From Saccharina japonica (Eukaryota; Sar; Phaeophyceae; Laminariales; Laminariaceae), in contig MEHQ01001542.1 in assembly GCA_008828725.1 (NCBI GenBank), positions 167,697 to 231,696 of the forward strand: a stretch of DNA of 64,000 bases, written 5' to 3'. Numbering within the stretch: the first letter of the stretch is position 1; each line of letters starts with the position of its first letter. The notes under the pieces were generated by a model. The model saw only the letters and a program-made list of their open reading frames with translations, had not been told where the DNA came from and ran no database searches. The position numbers and the translations under genes were made by a program. This document shows positions 53,166-62,670 of the stretch, one piece after another.

Positions 53166-53280
53166 ACTGGCATCTCTCTAGCAGGGTGAAGAGTCAGGAC
53201 GGAGACTGGGTGTGCTGGACGTCGACGGGTAGAAAGGACGGTTTAATGTGAAGAACACACACAGAGTACGTAAATATTAA
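53166..53280 (+). repeat. Dispersed repeat I
   Basis: AGGACGGAGACTGGGTGTGC, GACGTCGACGGGTAGAAAGG, GTTTAATGTGAAGAACACAC. Confidence 0.7.
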
Positions 53281-54559
53281 ATATTAGTGCTATTAATACT
53301 AAGTACACAGTGTTTATGTACGCTGCTGTCAAAGCTGCCTCTCGGGGCAGCTCCCTCTCTTCATCCGCGAGGCATACTAAATAATGCCTCGCTACATAAT
53401 ACGAAACCCCACAATACATGAAACCCCCAAGACCGGAAAACCTGTTGTATCAAGCTACCGCATACCGCATAACACGAACACACAGCAATTTATTATATAT
53501 GTATAGGTGGGCGGGACCCCCCCTTTCCACAATGTGGGCGCAAAAACGCCCTTCCTTGTTGTGGAGACGGAGACATGGAACAACTTTTAGCAAACCGCAC
53601 AACAACAACAAACAAGGAAGGTGTCGACATCAAACTCTCAATTCGGTACGCCGAATAAAGGTAGGTGTGTGTATGTGTATATATGCGTGTGGTACAGGGG
53701 ATTCATGAGCTGTTGCGCTGGTCGGAAATATAATGAATTTCGTTTTTTTCTCAACAACACCAGAGGCGCCGGAAGACGTGTCTGCGTGTCGCGCGCAGCA
53801 CAACAACCAAAACCGCAGCAACACGGACGGGTCGCTGCAGGCCAAATAACTGTTGCGGGGTGTTTTGTTTTCGCCGGAGTCGCCGGAGGAGAGTCGAGAA
53901 AATAAAAAAATCGAGGCACACCCCCTATTACGTTCGTTCGTTCGATCGATCGTTCGTTCGCCGTAAACATCGTATACATAATAGTACGTATCATAGTAGA
54001 CGAAAATCCTCGTTTTTAGGCATCTAAACGCACTTTGCCACGTTGTTTTCGGGCATAAACCCACGGAAATATCACACTTTTCGGCCTTCGGGGTCCCCTG
54101 CGCAGGGGGGGCGGCCTCCGGCGGCGGCCCTCTGGGGGGGGGGCTCTGGGGGCGGCGCGTGTGTCGTGCGCACCACGCCTGCCTGCCTGCCGCTCGTGTT
54201 ATGCTTCGTGCAACTGACGCCGGAGCCGCAATGAATGCCCTGGAATGGGGTGTATTGATCAGTGCCTCTACAACAAGGAGTTTTTTTACGCTCACATTAT
54301 GCAGGGGTCCCGGTCACCTGTCTGTACAGTATGGTATATACATTGTAACACGCTGTGCGGGTGATTAGTTAACACGTACCAGGTGTCTTATGTATGTAGT
54401 GAGCCGATTTTCTCCATTACAGTAGTGGAGGGGGGGATTAAGGCCCGCCCACCTATTGGGATTGTTTGTTCATGTGGTGGCGTATAGGAGTGGAGCGTGA
54501 AATATTTCTTTTTAGTCAAAACCGGCTTGTTGGATGGAGGTATAGAGGTCCTCATTTAG
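53281..54559. other. Unassigned DNA
   Basis: A frame of 221 codons on the minus strand (53630-54295) has no hallmark. AACAACAACAAACAAGGAAG and CTTCCTTGTTGTGG (53548-53620) are a loose inverted pair. GTTCGTTCGTTCGATCGATC near 53935. If the PIPK gene continues downstream, its last exon could be here, but I could not find the expected C-terminal motif. Confidence 0.4.
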
Positions 54560-54885
54560 AGGAGCCTGATGCAAAAAGGTACAGTACCCGTCCTACCAAA
54601 GCATGAGTAGATAAAAAAAAAGGTACCACCCCTCCCACCAAAGCATGGCTAGACGAAAAAAGGTTTTACCACAGTGCCCCTCCTACCAAAGCATGGCTAG
54701 ACAAAAAAAAAAAATGACTACAGTACCCCTCCTACCCAAAAACATGGCTAGAAAACAAAAGGTACCACAGTACCCCCTGAAAGCATGGCTAGACCAAAAA
54801 ATGTATCACAGTACCCCTGCAACCCAAAAGCATGGCTAGACAAAAAAAGGCCCCACAGTACCCCTGCTACCGCAAAGCATGGCTA
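54560..54885 (-). repeat. Minisatellite in a PIPK intron (about 50-bp unit, 7 copies)
   Basis: The plus strand repeats AAGCATGGCTAGACAAAAAA, AGGTACCACAGTACCCCTCC, TACC with units of 44-56 bp and variable A runs. It begins at the GTTAGCC donor of the exon at 54888, so the repeat unit includes the splice-donor neighbourhood (GTTAGCCATGC). Confidence 0.85.
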
Positions 54886-54887
54886 AC

Positions 54888-55046
54888 CTGCAGGACGTCG
54901 ATGACGCCCAGCCAGTAGATTTCTTCGGGGCCGTCGCCTTCCGAGTTTATCCCTCCATCGGGTCGGAATCGGAGGGTGGGCACGGCTGACCCGTCTGCCA
55001 AAGGCCGCGCGGTCACCGCCACCGCCCCACTTCTTTTTTGCGACGG
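54888..55046 (-). CDS. Phosphatidylinositol-phosphate kinase (PIPK), late catalytic exon
   Basis: The frame ends LRFRPDGGINSEGDGPEE then IYWLGVIDVLQ|GTTAGC. GGI...(G)EE-(I/L)Y-x-x-G-(I/V)-ID-(I/V)-LQ is the conserved block near the C-terminus of PIP4K/PIP5K kinases (human type: GGI...LLYIGIIDILQ). PIPKs phosphorylate phosphatidylinositol phosphates at the membrane to make PIP2. The exon's 5' end is uncertain: CCTTTGGCAG at about 54995 is one acceptor, and the frame stays open to 55373. It lies downstream, on the same strand, of the exon at 57411-57535, which carries the earlier DYS block, in the order expected for one gene. The final segment (KK.E...K, Y..RF) is not found, so the gene is partial or has a long last intron. 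Confidence 0.7.
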
Positions 55047-55726
55047 GGGGTGTCGAGAACCGCGGCGGCCCAACAACAACGGGGGGAAAAAATGAAGCGT
55101 TAGCTTGGCAACCTCAAGCGCAGTACCACGGCAAGGACAAAACAAATCAGAAGGCGTGGCATTCAAGAGACAGATAAGATCTACGTAGAACTGGCGGGGA
55201 TGCGGAGGTTTCCATCGCGCCTCAGTAAGGCAGGGGCAGCGGCGAGGAGAGCGGTTGCTAAAACACCACCGCTGCGGGGCTTGAGAGTAACCCAGCTCGT
55301 CACAACGAAAATAAACCCGAGGTGATTTTTTACTACTACGAGTACTGCCTATTTTCCCCCACATAAATTCCAAGCAGTTTGTCTCAAAAAAGAAAAACGT
55401 GTGTCCAGGTCTAAAGAGGGTACATAAGGGGTCCTGTATTCACGACGACACGAGGGGTGTCGAGATCGTGGCACCCGGGCCGCCAGCTACTTCGGATTTT
55501 TTTTTTATCCCGATCAACTAACCGCACATGCCTGAGGGCACACAAACGCACACAAAAAAAAACACAAAGCGAAAAAAAAAACATACCCGAAATGTTTACA
55601 ACGTTATAAAATAAAAAGGGCTCCGCTGAACAGCAACCAAAGGTGCTATATTGGAGACCGGTCGTTTTGGGCGCGCGTGAAAATGTCAATCTCAATCCCA
55701 AATCTGACTTAATAGCCTGTGCTAGA

Positions 55727-55845
55727 TTTTGTGGGGACATCCACGGTCAGTTCTACGACCTGGTTGAGCTGTTCAAGGTCGGGCGGGGGAGTGCCCGGAT
55801 GAAAACTGTTCATTCTTGGGCGACTTTGTCAAAGCATTTTCGGCC
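55727..55845 (+). pseudogene. PP2A/PP4/PP6-type Ser/Thr phosphatase fragment, frameshifted
   Basis: After a CTGAC...TGTGCTAG acceptor-like sequence the plus strand reads CGDIHGQFYDLVELFKVG, the metal-binding GDxHG signature of PPP-family phosphatases in the PP4/PP6 flavour. Two surplus bases in the following GGGCGGGGGA tract shift the frame. In the new frame G-E-CPDENCSFLGDFV matches the next family block (G..P.TNY.F.GDFVDR), but DRG is replaced by K-A and similarity ends. About 40 residues of a roughly 300-residue enzyme remain. The intron-like 5' flank suggests a DNA-level copy, not a retrocopy. It lies antisense within the PIPK gene. Confidence 0.8.
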
Positions 55846-56240
55846 TCACTACACTGGTTTTAGTGTAGGAGGTGGTCAGTCAAGGCAGTCAAACCGCGGT
55901 CACCTGTTGGCCTTAATGCACTGGTTTTAGTGTAGGGGGTGGTCAGTCAAGCAGTCAAACCGCGGTCTCATGTTGGCCTCAATATGCTAGTTTTAGTGTA
56001 GGGGGAGGTCAGTCAAGCGGTCAAACCGCGGTCCTATGTTGGCCTTAATATACTATTTTTAGTGTAGGGGGGCGGTCAGTCAAGGCGGTCAAACCGCGGT
56101 CTCATGCTGACCTTAATATACTAGTTTTAGTGTAGGGGACGGTCAAACAAGACGGTCAAACCGTGGTCTCATGTTGACTTCAATATACTAGTTTTAGCGT
56201 ACGGGACGGTCAAACAAGACGGTCAAACCGCCGCCCTCCT
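55842..56240. repeat. Minisatellite, about 67-bp unit, 6 copies
   Basis: Units begin ACTAGTTTTAGTGTAGGGG at about 55853, 55921, 55988, 56053, 56122 and 56190, then CGGTCAGTCAAGGCGGTC, AAACCGCGGTCTCATGTTGG, CCTTAATAT. Divergence rises towards the right (CAAACAAGACGG replaces CAGTCAAGGCGG). It lies in a PIPK intron. Confidence 0.9.
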
Positions 56241-56312
56241 AGAGGTCTTTCGACCGCAACCGCGTCATCAAACATCTGAAATGCTCTTTTGTCGGGACGG
56301 GGATACACTCAC

Positions 56313-56510
56313 TCTCCGCCGCTGTCATCAGGACCGTCGGCTTTCCCCTCTTCCTCGATCGGCGACGTCGGTGCACGGAACGAAGGAAGCTTCTTGAAAG
56401 CGGTAACGACCCGGTCCGTAGCTTCGTCCGCGAAAGTAAAGCTGAAGAGATAGGAAAGGGAGCGAGGGCCGTCATGACCGGGTGAAAAATGCAAGTCAGT
56501 GAACTTTGTC
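56313..56510 (-). CDS. Possible exon, perhaps of the PIPK gene
   Basis: The minus-strand frame reads HDGPRSLSYLFSFTFADEAT, DRVVTAFKKLPSFRAPTSPI, EEEGKADGPDDSGGE and meets GA|GTGAGT, a strong donor. The composition is protein-like, and it lies between the two PIPK exons on the same strand, where the kinase family has a variable insert. Its phase (two bases into a codon) does not match the simplest start of the 54888 exon, so another exon would be needed. Alternatively it belongs to a different gene. Confidence 0.4.
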
Positions 56511-56800
56511 TTTGCGCTGTGGCCGAAAGGTAACAACAAAAAGCCGCAAAAAGTCAGTCAATCGGTATTTGCGCCGACCGCAACAGGTCAACATGATACC
56601 TCGAAAAAGTCAGTCGAACTGTCTCTGACCCGGACGAACGGTCAACAAAAAACTCTCAAAAACGTCAGCCAACTTCTGTTTGCACTACGTACGGAACTGT
56701 GGGCGAAAAGTCAACCAAAAAAAGCTCGCAAAAGTCAGTTAAATTGTGTTTTTGCGCTGGCCTACAGGTCAACAAAAGTCAGTTAAATTGTTTTTATGCG
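56490..56800 (-). repeat. Degenerate intronic tandem repeat with splice-like signals
   Basis: About five units of 55-85 bp. On the minus strand each has AACTGACTTTT(TG), a T-rich stretch, TTGACC or TTGACTTT, and often (GCC)CACAG or TGTAG. CTGAC resembles a branch point, and the T tract plus CACAG a 3' splice site. The array thus multiplies acceptor-like sequence just upstream of the possible exon at 56313-56510. Confidence 0.65.
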
Positions 56801-57410
56801 CCACGAGACTGAATAACTAAGAAGCCACTTTTGCGTTCGTGCGCGTTTGCCTGTTGCCCTGGAGGCGTTCGCTCCGTGTACCTTACACTGATTGCCCAAG
56901 CCATGTTCGTACTTTGGCCTGTGAATTTCGCGGGTACGGCGATGTATTTGTTTACTCCCCGACAAAATAACGCCTCACGGTAACAATTGAAACTCTCCAC
57001 TCGGAAGCGTCCCCTACATCACCCGCGAAGCCCTCTAACGGCCGTCCTACTCACAAGCACACTGACGGATGCGTGACAAACGAGAGCAACAACATAACCA
57101 AACACAGTCCACCACGCAGATTTTTCTTCAGGCGCAGGTTTAGCCCACAGAAGCACACACACACAAGACCAATTTCTCGACGCTGAAGCTCTAAAAACAA
57201 CCCCGAAACAACGGGTAAGGGTGCGACAACTACAGTAGAAACGTTTTTACCCCGCGGCGTTGTATTCTATATACGGCGGCGGGCGATACAACCCCGTCGC
57301 GACAATGTTTCAGGAAAACGAAACGCTCCGCAGTCAGTCACCCCCCACCCCCCACGCCCCAACAAAATAAAAATACGCGCTTGCCGGTCATGGTTGCTTT
57401 TCTCGCTCAC

Positions 57411-57535
57411 AATTCCGCCTGCTTGTGGCGTCTGAGGATTCGCTCCGGGGGGCGCGACGCGTCGTGGACAGAGACGAACATGGAGTAGTCCATCACGTTC
57501 ACGCTGCACAAGAACTCGGCATCTGCCCGCATCAC
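57411..57535 (-). CDS. Phosphatidylinositol-phosphate kinase (PIPK), DYS-block exon
   Basis: 125-nt exon after CCGCTCCAG and before GTGAGC. It encodes VMRADAE, FLCSVNVMDYSMFVSVHD, then an Arg-rich linker. D-x-x-FL-x-x-x-x-(I/V)-MDYS-(L/M)-x-x-x-(I/V)-HD is the conserved PIPK catalytic block (family form: D..FL...NIMDYSLLVGIHD). The two usual L residues are M and F here, and G is S, which is conservative except for G. Upstream exons with the ATP-binding part were not found in the window; the DNA above 57.57 kb is filled with repeats G and H, so the intron is long or the gene is broken. Confidence 0.75.
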
Positions 57536-57589
57536 CTGGAGCGGCGGGGAGCGGTCGAGTGCAGCGGTTTGTCCGTGTGTGGAGGGGAA

Positions 57590-57870
57590 GGGGGGGAGGG
57601 CGTACTCATTTGTTGCTTGCTTTAGTCATTTGACCATTGACCACGCACCCCTTTCGAGACGGAGCACCGTTCCTCCTCCTAATAGAGACACCTCCAACAC
57701 TTGGGCGCTCATTACGTTGTTTCCATGTATTACATCGAAACTTTTTGCTAATCTTATCCCCTTCCTGTTTCGCCGGCTGTGGCCACCATCTATCTCCTAT
57801 AGGACAGCGACCGTTTTCTCACTATTATCTAGTGTACTAAACTTCTCCATGTCGTATCATTCGTCTAATT
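57590..57870 (-). repeat. Dispersed repeat G, full reverse copy
   Basis: G run, CGTACTCATTTGTTGCTTGC, CCATTGACCACGCACCCCTT, GAGACGGAGCACCGTTCC, CTAATAGAGACACCTCC (empty site for TATTAATA), GTTTCGCCGGCTGTGGCCAC, AGTGTACTAAACTTCTCC. About 280 bp. Confidence 0.8.
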
Positions 57871-57929
57871 TCCTCATCTCCTTTTCTAACACATCCCGTT
57901 CCTCCTTGCATGTACATTCGGGGAGGTGT

Positions 57930-58105
57930 ACTTCATTTTCATGCATGACCGTAGTCGTATGACCATAGACCCTCGCATCCCTGCAATGCCGGGACGGAGC
58001 ATGTCGGGTTTTCACCGACCAGGCAGACATTGCTAGCACCAAGCGCGAAGCGCCGTGAGGTGTTGGGCGAGTCGCATGAAGGGTGAGCGATGGAGGGGGG
58101 GGTTG
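57930..58105 (-). repeat. Dispersed repeat H, reverse copy
   Basis: CATTTTCATGCATGACCGTA, ACCCTCGCATCCCTGCAATG, CCGGGACGGAGCATGTCGGG, CAGGCAGACATTGCTAGCAC, AAGCGCGAAGCGCCGTGAGG, GTCGCATGAAGGGTGAGCG. It is separated from the preceding G copy by only 60 bp, so G and H may be two parts of one larger repeat. Confidence 0.75.
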
Positions 58106-58381
58106 GAATGATTATTGAAAACACATCGTCGCTGGGCGTGTGTTGTCTTGCGGTACTGCAGCAACACAGCAAGCATGCTGCAGCAGCAGCTGTATCACAG
58201 TACTGCGCACATGTCGATCGCCCGGCTCCTGACATTCACTATTGATTGCAGTCCGGACACACGCACTATTACGCAGGACCATGCTGTTGAGAATATTCGA
58301 TGACACTCCCGTAGCAGGCGGCAAATATTGGCGCTGGCAGTCGTTAAACTGACCCGAGCAGACAGACACGCGGTGTGTCGA

Positions 58382-58452
58382 GGTAATAATCAGGACCCCC
58401 AAAAAGTATATTCCAGAATGTTTATAAAGCATGTTTGGTCCTGATTATTACT
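58382..58452. mobile_element. Short MITE related to family A
   Basis: TAATAATCAGGACC and its exact complement GGTCCTGATTATTA face each other over about 45 bp. The GGACC/GGTCC end word is that of family A, but the outer ends differ. Confidence 0.6.
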
Positions 58453-58776
58453 ATCAATATTAACACTGCAGGTTATTAGTCTTTTGATACAGTACGTAGT
58501 GGGGAGGAGGGAGAAGAGCCTGCTTTGTGACCCCGGATCTGAGTTACGACTATTATGGAGGGAGAGGGACAGAAGGGCGAAGACAATAAAGGGGATGGGA
58601 AAAAAAAAAATCGAATGATGATCGAGTTCGATGCCATGTATTAAGGTACTCCTACCCTGGGCAGGTTAGGTACTGGATTACAATTGTGCGGTACGGGGCT
58701 ATAATCACACTACCGGAAGCAGGTTGAGACAAGACGCGCTCAGTCACTCACAAGATGATGGTTTGATGATACAGGG
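58453..58776. other. Unassigned DNA
   Basis: Contains the GGGGAGGAGGGAGAAGAGCC, GATCTGAGTTACGACTA repeat also seen at 18.5 and 52.5 kb. No gene recognised. Confidence 0.5.
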
Positions 58777-58944
58777 CAGGACACCTAATAATAAGAAACA
58801 GGAAATCTGGTCCAGGCTGGATTTCTTATTTGAATAAAAGGGGGGTTTCTACACTAATTTCACGATAACGACTCCATACTTTCTTGTTTTCCTCCAAATC
58901 ACAGCCTGACTTTCTGATTAGCCTGTTTCTTGTTAGGTGTCCTG
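58777..58944. mobile_element. MITE, family D
   Basis: CAGGACACCTAATAATAAG at the left and GTTTCTTGTTAGGTGTCCTG at the right. TA follows the right end; the left flank is GG. The interior shares AAATCCAGCCTGGACCAGAT-type sequence with 21380-21542, in inverse order. Confidence 0.8.
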
Positions 58945-60084
58945 TACTGTATTTTATTGTTGCCGCTGGTTTCCTGATCAGAGAAAATTCTGGGAAAGCT
59001 ATTTGCTCGGCGTGTTTCTATCAGAAACACGCCACCTCGACAACAGAGGGGAAACGGGGATACCATGAATACCATGACAATGTACTAACTATTTTTATAT
59101 TATTTGCTATCCGACAATGTGCAGGGCATTATTCACTCAGAATGAAAAAGCTGACACAATTCGTCGAATACCACCAATCTCATCCAACCAATTCTCCTCC
59201 CCTGCGTCTACTCAATTGAATACGCACTACCACCCTTTACCCAAATGTTGTACCTGCTATATATCTATTCGCCGTGCGTCCTACTCCTCATCTACATTCC
59301 ACCCCCACGCCATGGGAAGTCCCCTCTACTATAGTTCAGGCAGTGTGTATCTGATACAAAAAAAAAACACGCCGATAAAATACTATTTGCTGTCAGCCCG
59401 AGCTCTCCTCCCAGAATTATCTCTGATGATCAGGACCAACAGCACCAGACAGAGTGGCAATAACAACATATCCATCAAGACATCAATATATTGTGAGTGC
59501 CTGAGTGCGTCTCTCGCCTTGGCAACCTGTCTGTGCTTCCGGTAGCAGGGTTGTCATAGCGCCCCATACCGCACGCTTGTTATTATCCTGTACAGTACCG
59601 GCCTTCTCACGAGAAACCTGAAACTGGGCTCAGGCTGAATTTCTTATTCTGGGCGCGCGCGAAGGCACACTTTCTTATGCTGCGGTTTCTTATTTTGGTC
59701 CCCGAGAAGACGTTTTCCCTACAGTAATAGTACTGTATATACAATGAATGGTGGCTTGGGCCCAGGCCAGCCACAGCAAGGGGTCACTTTCTTAATGACT
59801 AGGCTGAGAGCTTTCTGTTTTTTTTTTTCTCAGTTTCTCAGGCTGACTTTCTTGTGAGTTCCTTTCTTATGAGCGGGCCGGTACCGTACCTGACCTGCCG
59901 CAGGGAAGTATGTACCTTAAGAAAAAGAAGAACGCCTGCTACCGGGCTGGGTATACTCGGTACACGATTTCGATATTTGACACCAGATAATGTCGGTGAG
60001 GAGAGTCGGTAAAGCCTTTCATTTGGGGCACGGCATATAAATATTGGTGTTAGTTTGTCAAGTATTCAGGGATGATTATTATCA
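58945..60084. other. Unassigned DNA
   Basis: Words of family D (TTTCTTATTCTGGG, GGCTGACTTTCTTGTGAG) recur at 59620-59870, suggesting an older, larger copy of that element. CGTGTTTCTATCAGAAACACG at 59008-59029 is a perfect hairpin. A K-like CTATCCGACAATGTGCAGG is near 59108. No gene recognised. Confidence 0.5.
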
Positions 60085-60290
60085 TCTTGGCCATCCGACA
60101 ATGTGCAGCATGAGCTTCAGCGTTGATCACTCATAACAGTCCCAAAAGCAGAAAAACACGAAAACAAAGGAAACCTATGCGCAAAGTCTAACATCCTTCT
60201 ATGTCTACTTCCCGCTACGCTTTATCCACAATACTCCGTTTGTTGTCCTTACTCCCTCCTTCTTCTCAATATGTACTCTTTACATTCTAT
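60085..60290 (+). repeat. Dispersed repeat K, long copy
   Basis: TTGGCCATCCGACAATGTGC, AGCATGAGCTTCAGCGTTG, ATCACTCATAACAGTCCC and, further, TCTAACATCCTTCTATGTC and CACAATACTCCGTTTGTTG, matching 40385-40590. Confidence 0.75.
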
Positions 60291-60527
60291 TCTTTAAGTC
60301 CTAAGCCGCATCCAAGCTCCATCCCCACGCCGAAGATTGACGAGTGAGTGTGATAAGCGTATGTGAATGGTATGATTGAAACAAGAGCTGCGCATTGTCA
60401 GATGGCAAATGAAATAATAACAATATAGGCATCGACGCTTTCGTCCAGTGTCAGCACAAAAAACACGGGGGGGGGGGGGTGCCAAGGCATGGATTATGTG
60501 GAGGGCAATAAGCCACTTTCGGTACGA
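60291..60527. other. Unassigned DNA
   Basis: GCGCATTGTCAGATGGCAAA near 60392 is a K-like scrap. A 13-base G run lies near 60467. No gene recognised. Confidence 0.5.
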
Positions 60528-60766
60528 TGTAAATAATAGTGCCGGTAATTACTTGGATGGCATTCATTCGTTTTCGGGATAATCATGACAATGGAAAGGC
60601 AATGAATGGCGCCCTTTTTCCACGTCAGGTGTCACCTCGGCTCTGGAAATAATCAAGCTATTTATTATCTCCTATAATTCTGATGCTATAGTGAGTAACA
60701 GCAAGTACAGATTAACAGGCAGACCTGGGTACTTACTCTTCTTGCGTCTCACTCAGTCACCTTACA
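60528..60766 (+). mobile_element. LTR-like copy, family F, with 3' end intact
   Basis: Starts TGTAAATAATAGTGCCGG, TAATTACTTGGATGGCATTC, and ends TTGCGTCTCACTCAGTCACC, TTACA. TGTAA...TTACA termini as in other copies. It is directly followed by a primer-binding-site-like sequence, so this would be a 5' LTR. Confidence 0.65.
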
Positions 60767-60786
60767 TTATGGCGCCGTCGGCAGGA
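60767..60786 (+). other. Putative retrotransposon primer-binding site
   Basis: Immediately after the LTR end: TTA and then TGGCGCCGTCGGCAGGA. TGGCGCCG-type sequence next to an LTR is the classic tRNA primer site of Gypsy/Copia elements. No gag or pol follows in the next 3 kb, so the element is truncated. Confidence 0.6.
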
Positions 60787-61169
60787 GGACTAACTAATGT
60801 TCGAGATTTCGATATTTCGTTATATCGAATTTTTGTACGTATACGATATCCAACAACATAATATCGTACATCTCGAACATCTCGTACCCCAACAGCTCGG
60901 GCTGATGTGCTTCGCACGGCTGATTCTTCTGTTTACATGTTGTAATCAATCGAATCACTCAATCACTCGTAATTAATTTTCGACGTGTGAGTGAAGAAGA
61001 AGTGGTCTCGAAGAAAAGAAAGAGAACGAACGTCAGTCGATGTTTATTCTGTTTTTTATTTCTACAACATGTGATATATTAATACCTACGTATCGACATC
61101 CAACCCAGAGTTGTATATACCAAGTGTCAATTCTTCTATTATCCTGTGCGGTCCCGAGTGCTCTGCTCG
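60787..61169. other. Unassigned AT-rich DNA
   Basis: GTTCGAGATTTCGATATTTCG and TATCGAATTTTTG near 60800-60835, with ATATCGTACATCTCGAAC facing them, form a loose inverted repeat (60798-60880). No gene. Confidence 0.5.
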
Positions 61170-61365
61170 TTGCCCTTAAACCACTCTAATTCTAAGTGAT
61201 TTGTCCCCAAAACGGGACTCCAGTCCTATAAGTGGCCCCACACATTTGGGGACAAACTACTTGGAATAAGTGTGGGATTTTTTTTCAGTTCTGAATGGTC
61301 CCACGTGTGTGTATGGGGACAAACTACTTGGAATTAGTGTGGGATACGTTGTTCAGTTCTGAATT
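61170..61365. mobile_element. TTAA MITE family C, multimeric
   Basis: TTAAACCACTCTAATTC at the left and CAGTTCTGAATTATTTC at the right. The unit GGACAAACTACTTGGAAT, AGTGTGGGATTTTTTTTCAG, TTCTGAATGGTCCCAC is present about two and a half times. Same tendency to tandem doubling as at 44225. Confidence 0.65.
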
Positions 61366-62479
61366 ATTTCATCGCCAAAAATCAATGGTCCATATCAAAG
61401 GTCACAGGACAGAGGCTCCGATAATTCTGACTCCAATCGGAAAAATACCTCAGGACAAAAAGAAAATAATACCTGGTGCAAAGCAGTACATACTCGTACG
61501 TACGAGTAGGTATATCGTACGTGTACCTGGTGATATAATATGATAGTCTGTATCATATGTATGTACGTATATACGTCGTGACTGACTGAAGCACAGGAGT
61601 AGCATATGGTGCCTCGTATTACGTCATTTGCGGGATATTTACAAGAAGAAGCCTCGTTTTTTGTGTTTTGCAAAAAGTTGAAATGCGCGCTTTCCAAAAA
61701 TACAAATGCGTTATATTACACCGAAAACTTTCGATTCGTTTCGTTTCGTATGATATCAAATGTATAATATTTACATATGTATGTGCAGCAGTACTATTAA
61801 TAGTTATATTAAATAATGGTACTGGTGACTATCGTCGTATACATATCATATCGTATACTCGTAATAAATATAATAATAGCTGATTGCCCACAACCCACAA
61901 AGCAAAAATATCGAATATACGAATTGAACGAATTTGGAATCTTCGAGGCTACGTATATACGTGGTGCATATTCGAAAAAAACTTTCAAGCGTTTGCCACC
62001 TTGCCACAACGTGCTCCTCAGACTCCAGCAGATTGCACGGATCGCGCCCAGACCTCGACTTAGCTTGCGTACTCGTAGCGTTCTGCCGAAAAGCGCCCGT
62101 ATAATATCTAAATACGAAGGAGAGATACGTTCGAAAAAAGACAAAAAAAAAAATAACAAACATGATGAGTATTAAATAATACGACCTCATACGAATAATA
62201 CTGAAATACATATACCTAGTACATAGTATTTCGTTTATTTCATGTACGTATACGGATACAGAGTACTCGTAGGGAGTTTATTACACAGGCGTGATAAGAT
62301 AACACACCCCCATGTGCAAGCGCCGAGCGATGATTGATGCGTCACATGAAAAAATCTCGTCGAGAGAACATTCTAAAAAACACCATTTTCGCTGTGTGTG
62401 CCCCCCATAAGACCAACTATTATGGGAAATTTATTTTTGGGCCCTCAGAACTGAGTTTTTTAGCCAAAAATACGCGATT
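61366..62479. other. Unassigned AT-rich DNA
   Basis: TACTCGTA words at 61490-61510, 61855, 62075 and 62265, and a CTATTAATAG near 61795. Overlapping frames of about 120 codons on both strands at 61809-62211 have no hallmark. Confidence 0.5.
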
Positions 62480-62670
62480 TACTCTGCGGCACGGCCAAAA
62501 ACACCGATGGACTCGTCAGGATGCTCCCCGTAGTTTTCGTAGAGCTTTCTGACGTACTTTTTCGTTTCTCCAGGGTCGTAGTTTGACTGTTCGTCCAAGT
62601 TGCCAGTTCTGAGGACAGGGCGGGGGAAGCGCAAATCGCAGGACGCACGCAACCGCGAGGCGGGATACAT
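62480..62670 (-). CDS. Possible exon of unknown gene or element
   Basis: The minus-strand frame reads SNYDPGETKKYVRKLYENYG, EHPDESIGVFG before AGA|GTAAAT, a possible donor. The composition is protein-like. A diverged counterpart of the same DNA (CTAGAAAAACGG...CAGAAAGCCCTCGAAAAAC on the minus strand) is at 63835-63890, near the window end, so it may be part of a repeated element rather than a single-copy gene. Confidence 0.3.

Noticed and set aside
55643-55930. Intact phosphatase gene start at the ATG of the plus-strand frame
   Set aside because: The part before the CGDIHGQ block does not resemble the family, the frame shifts right after it, and the downstream part runs into a minisatellite.
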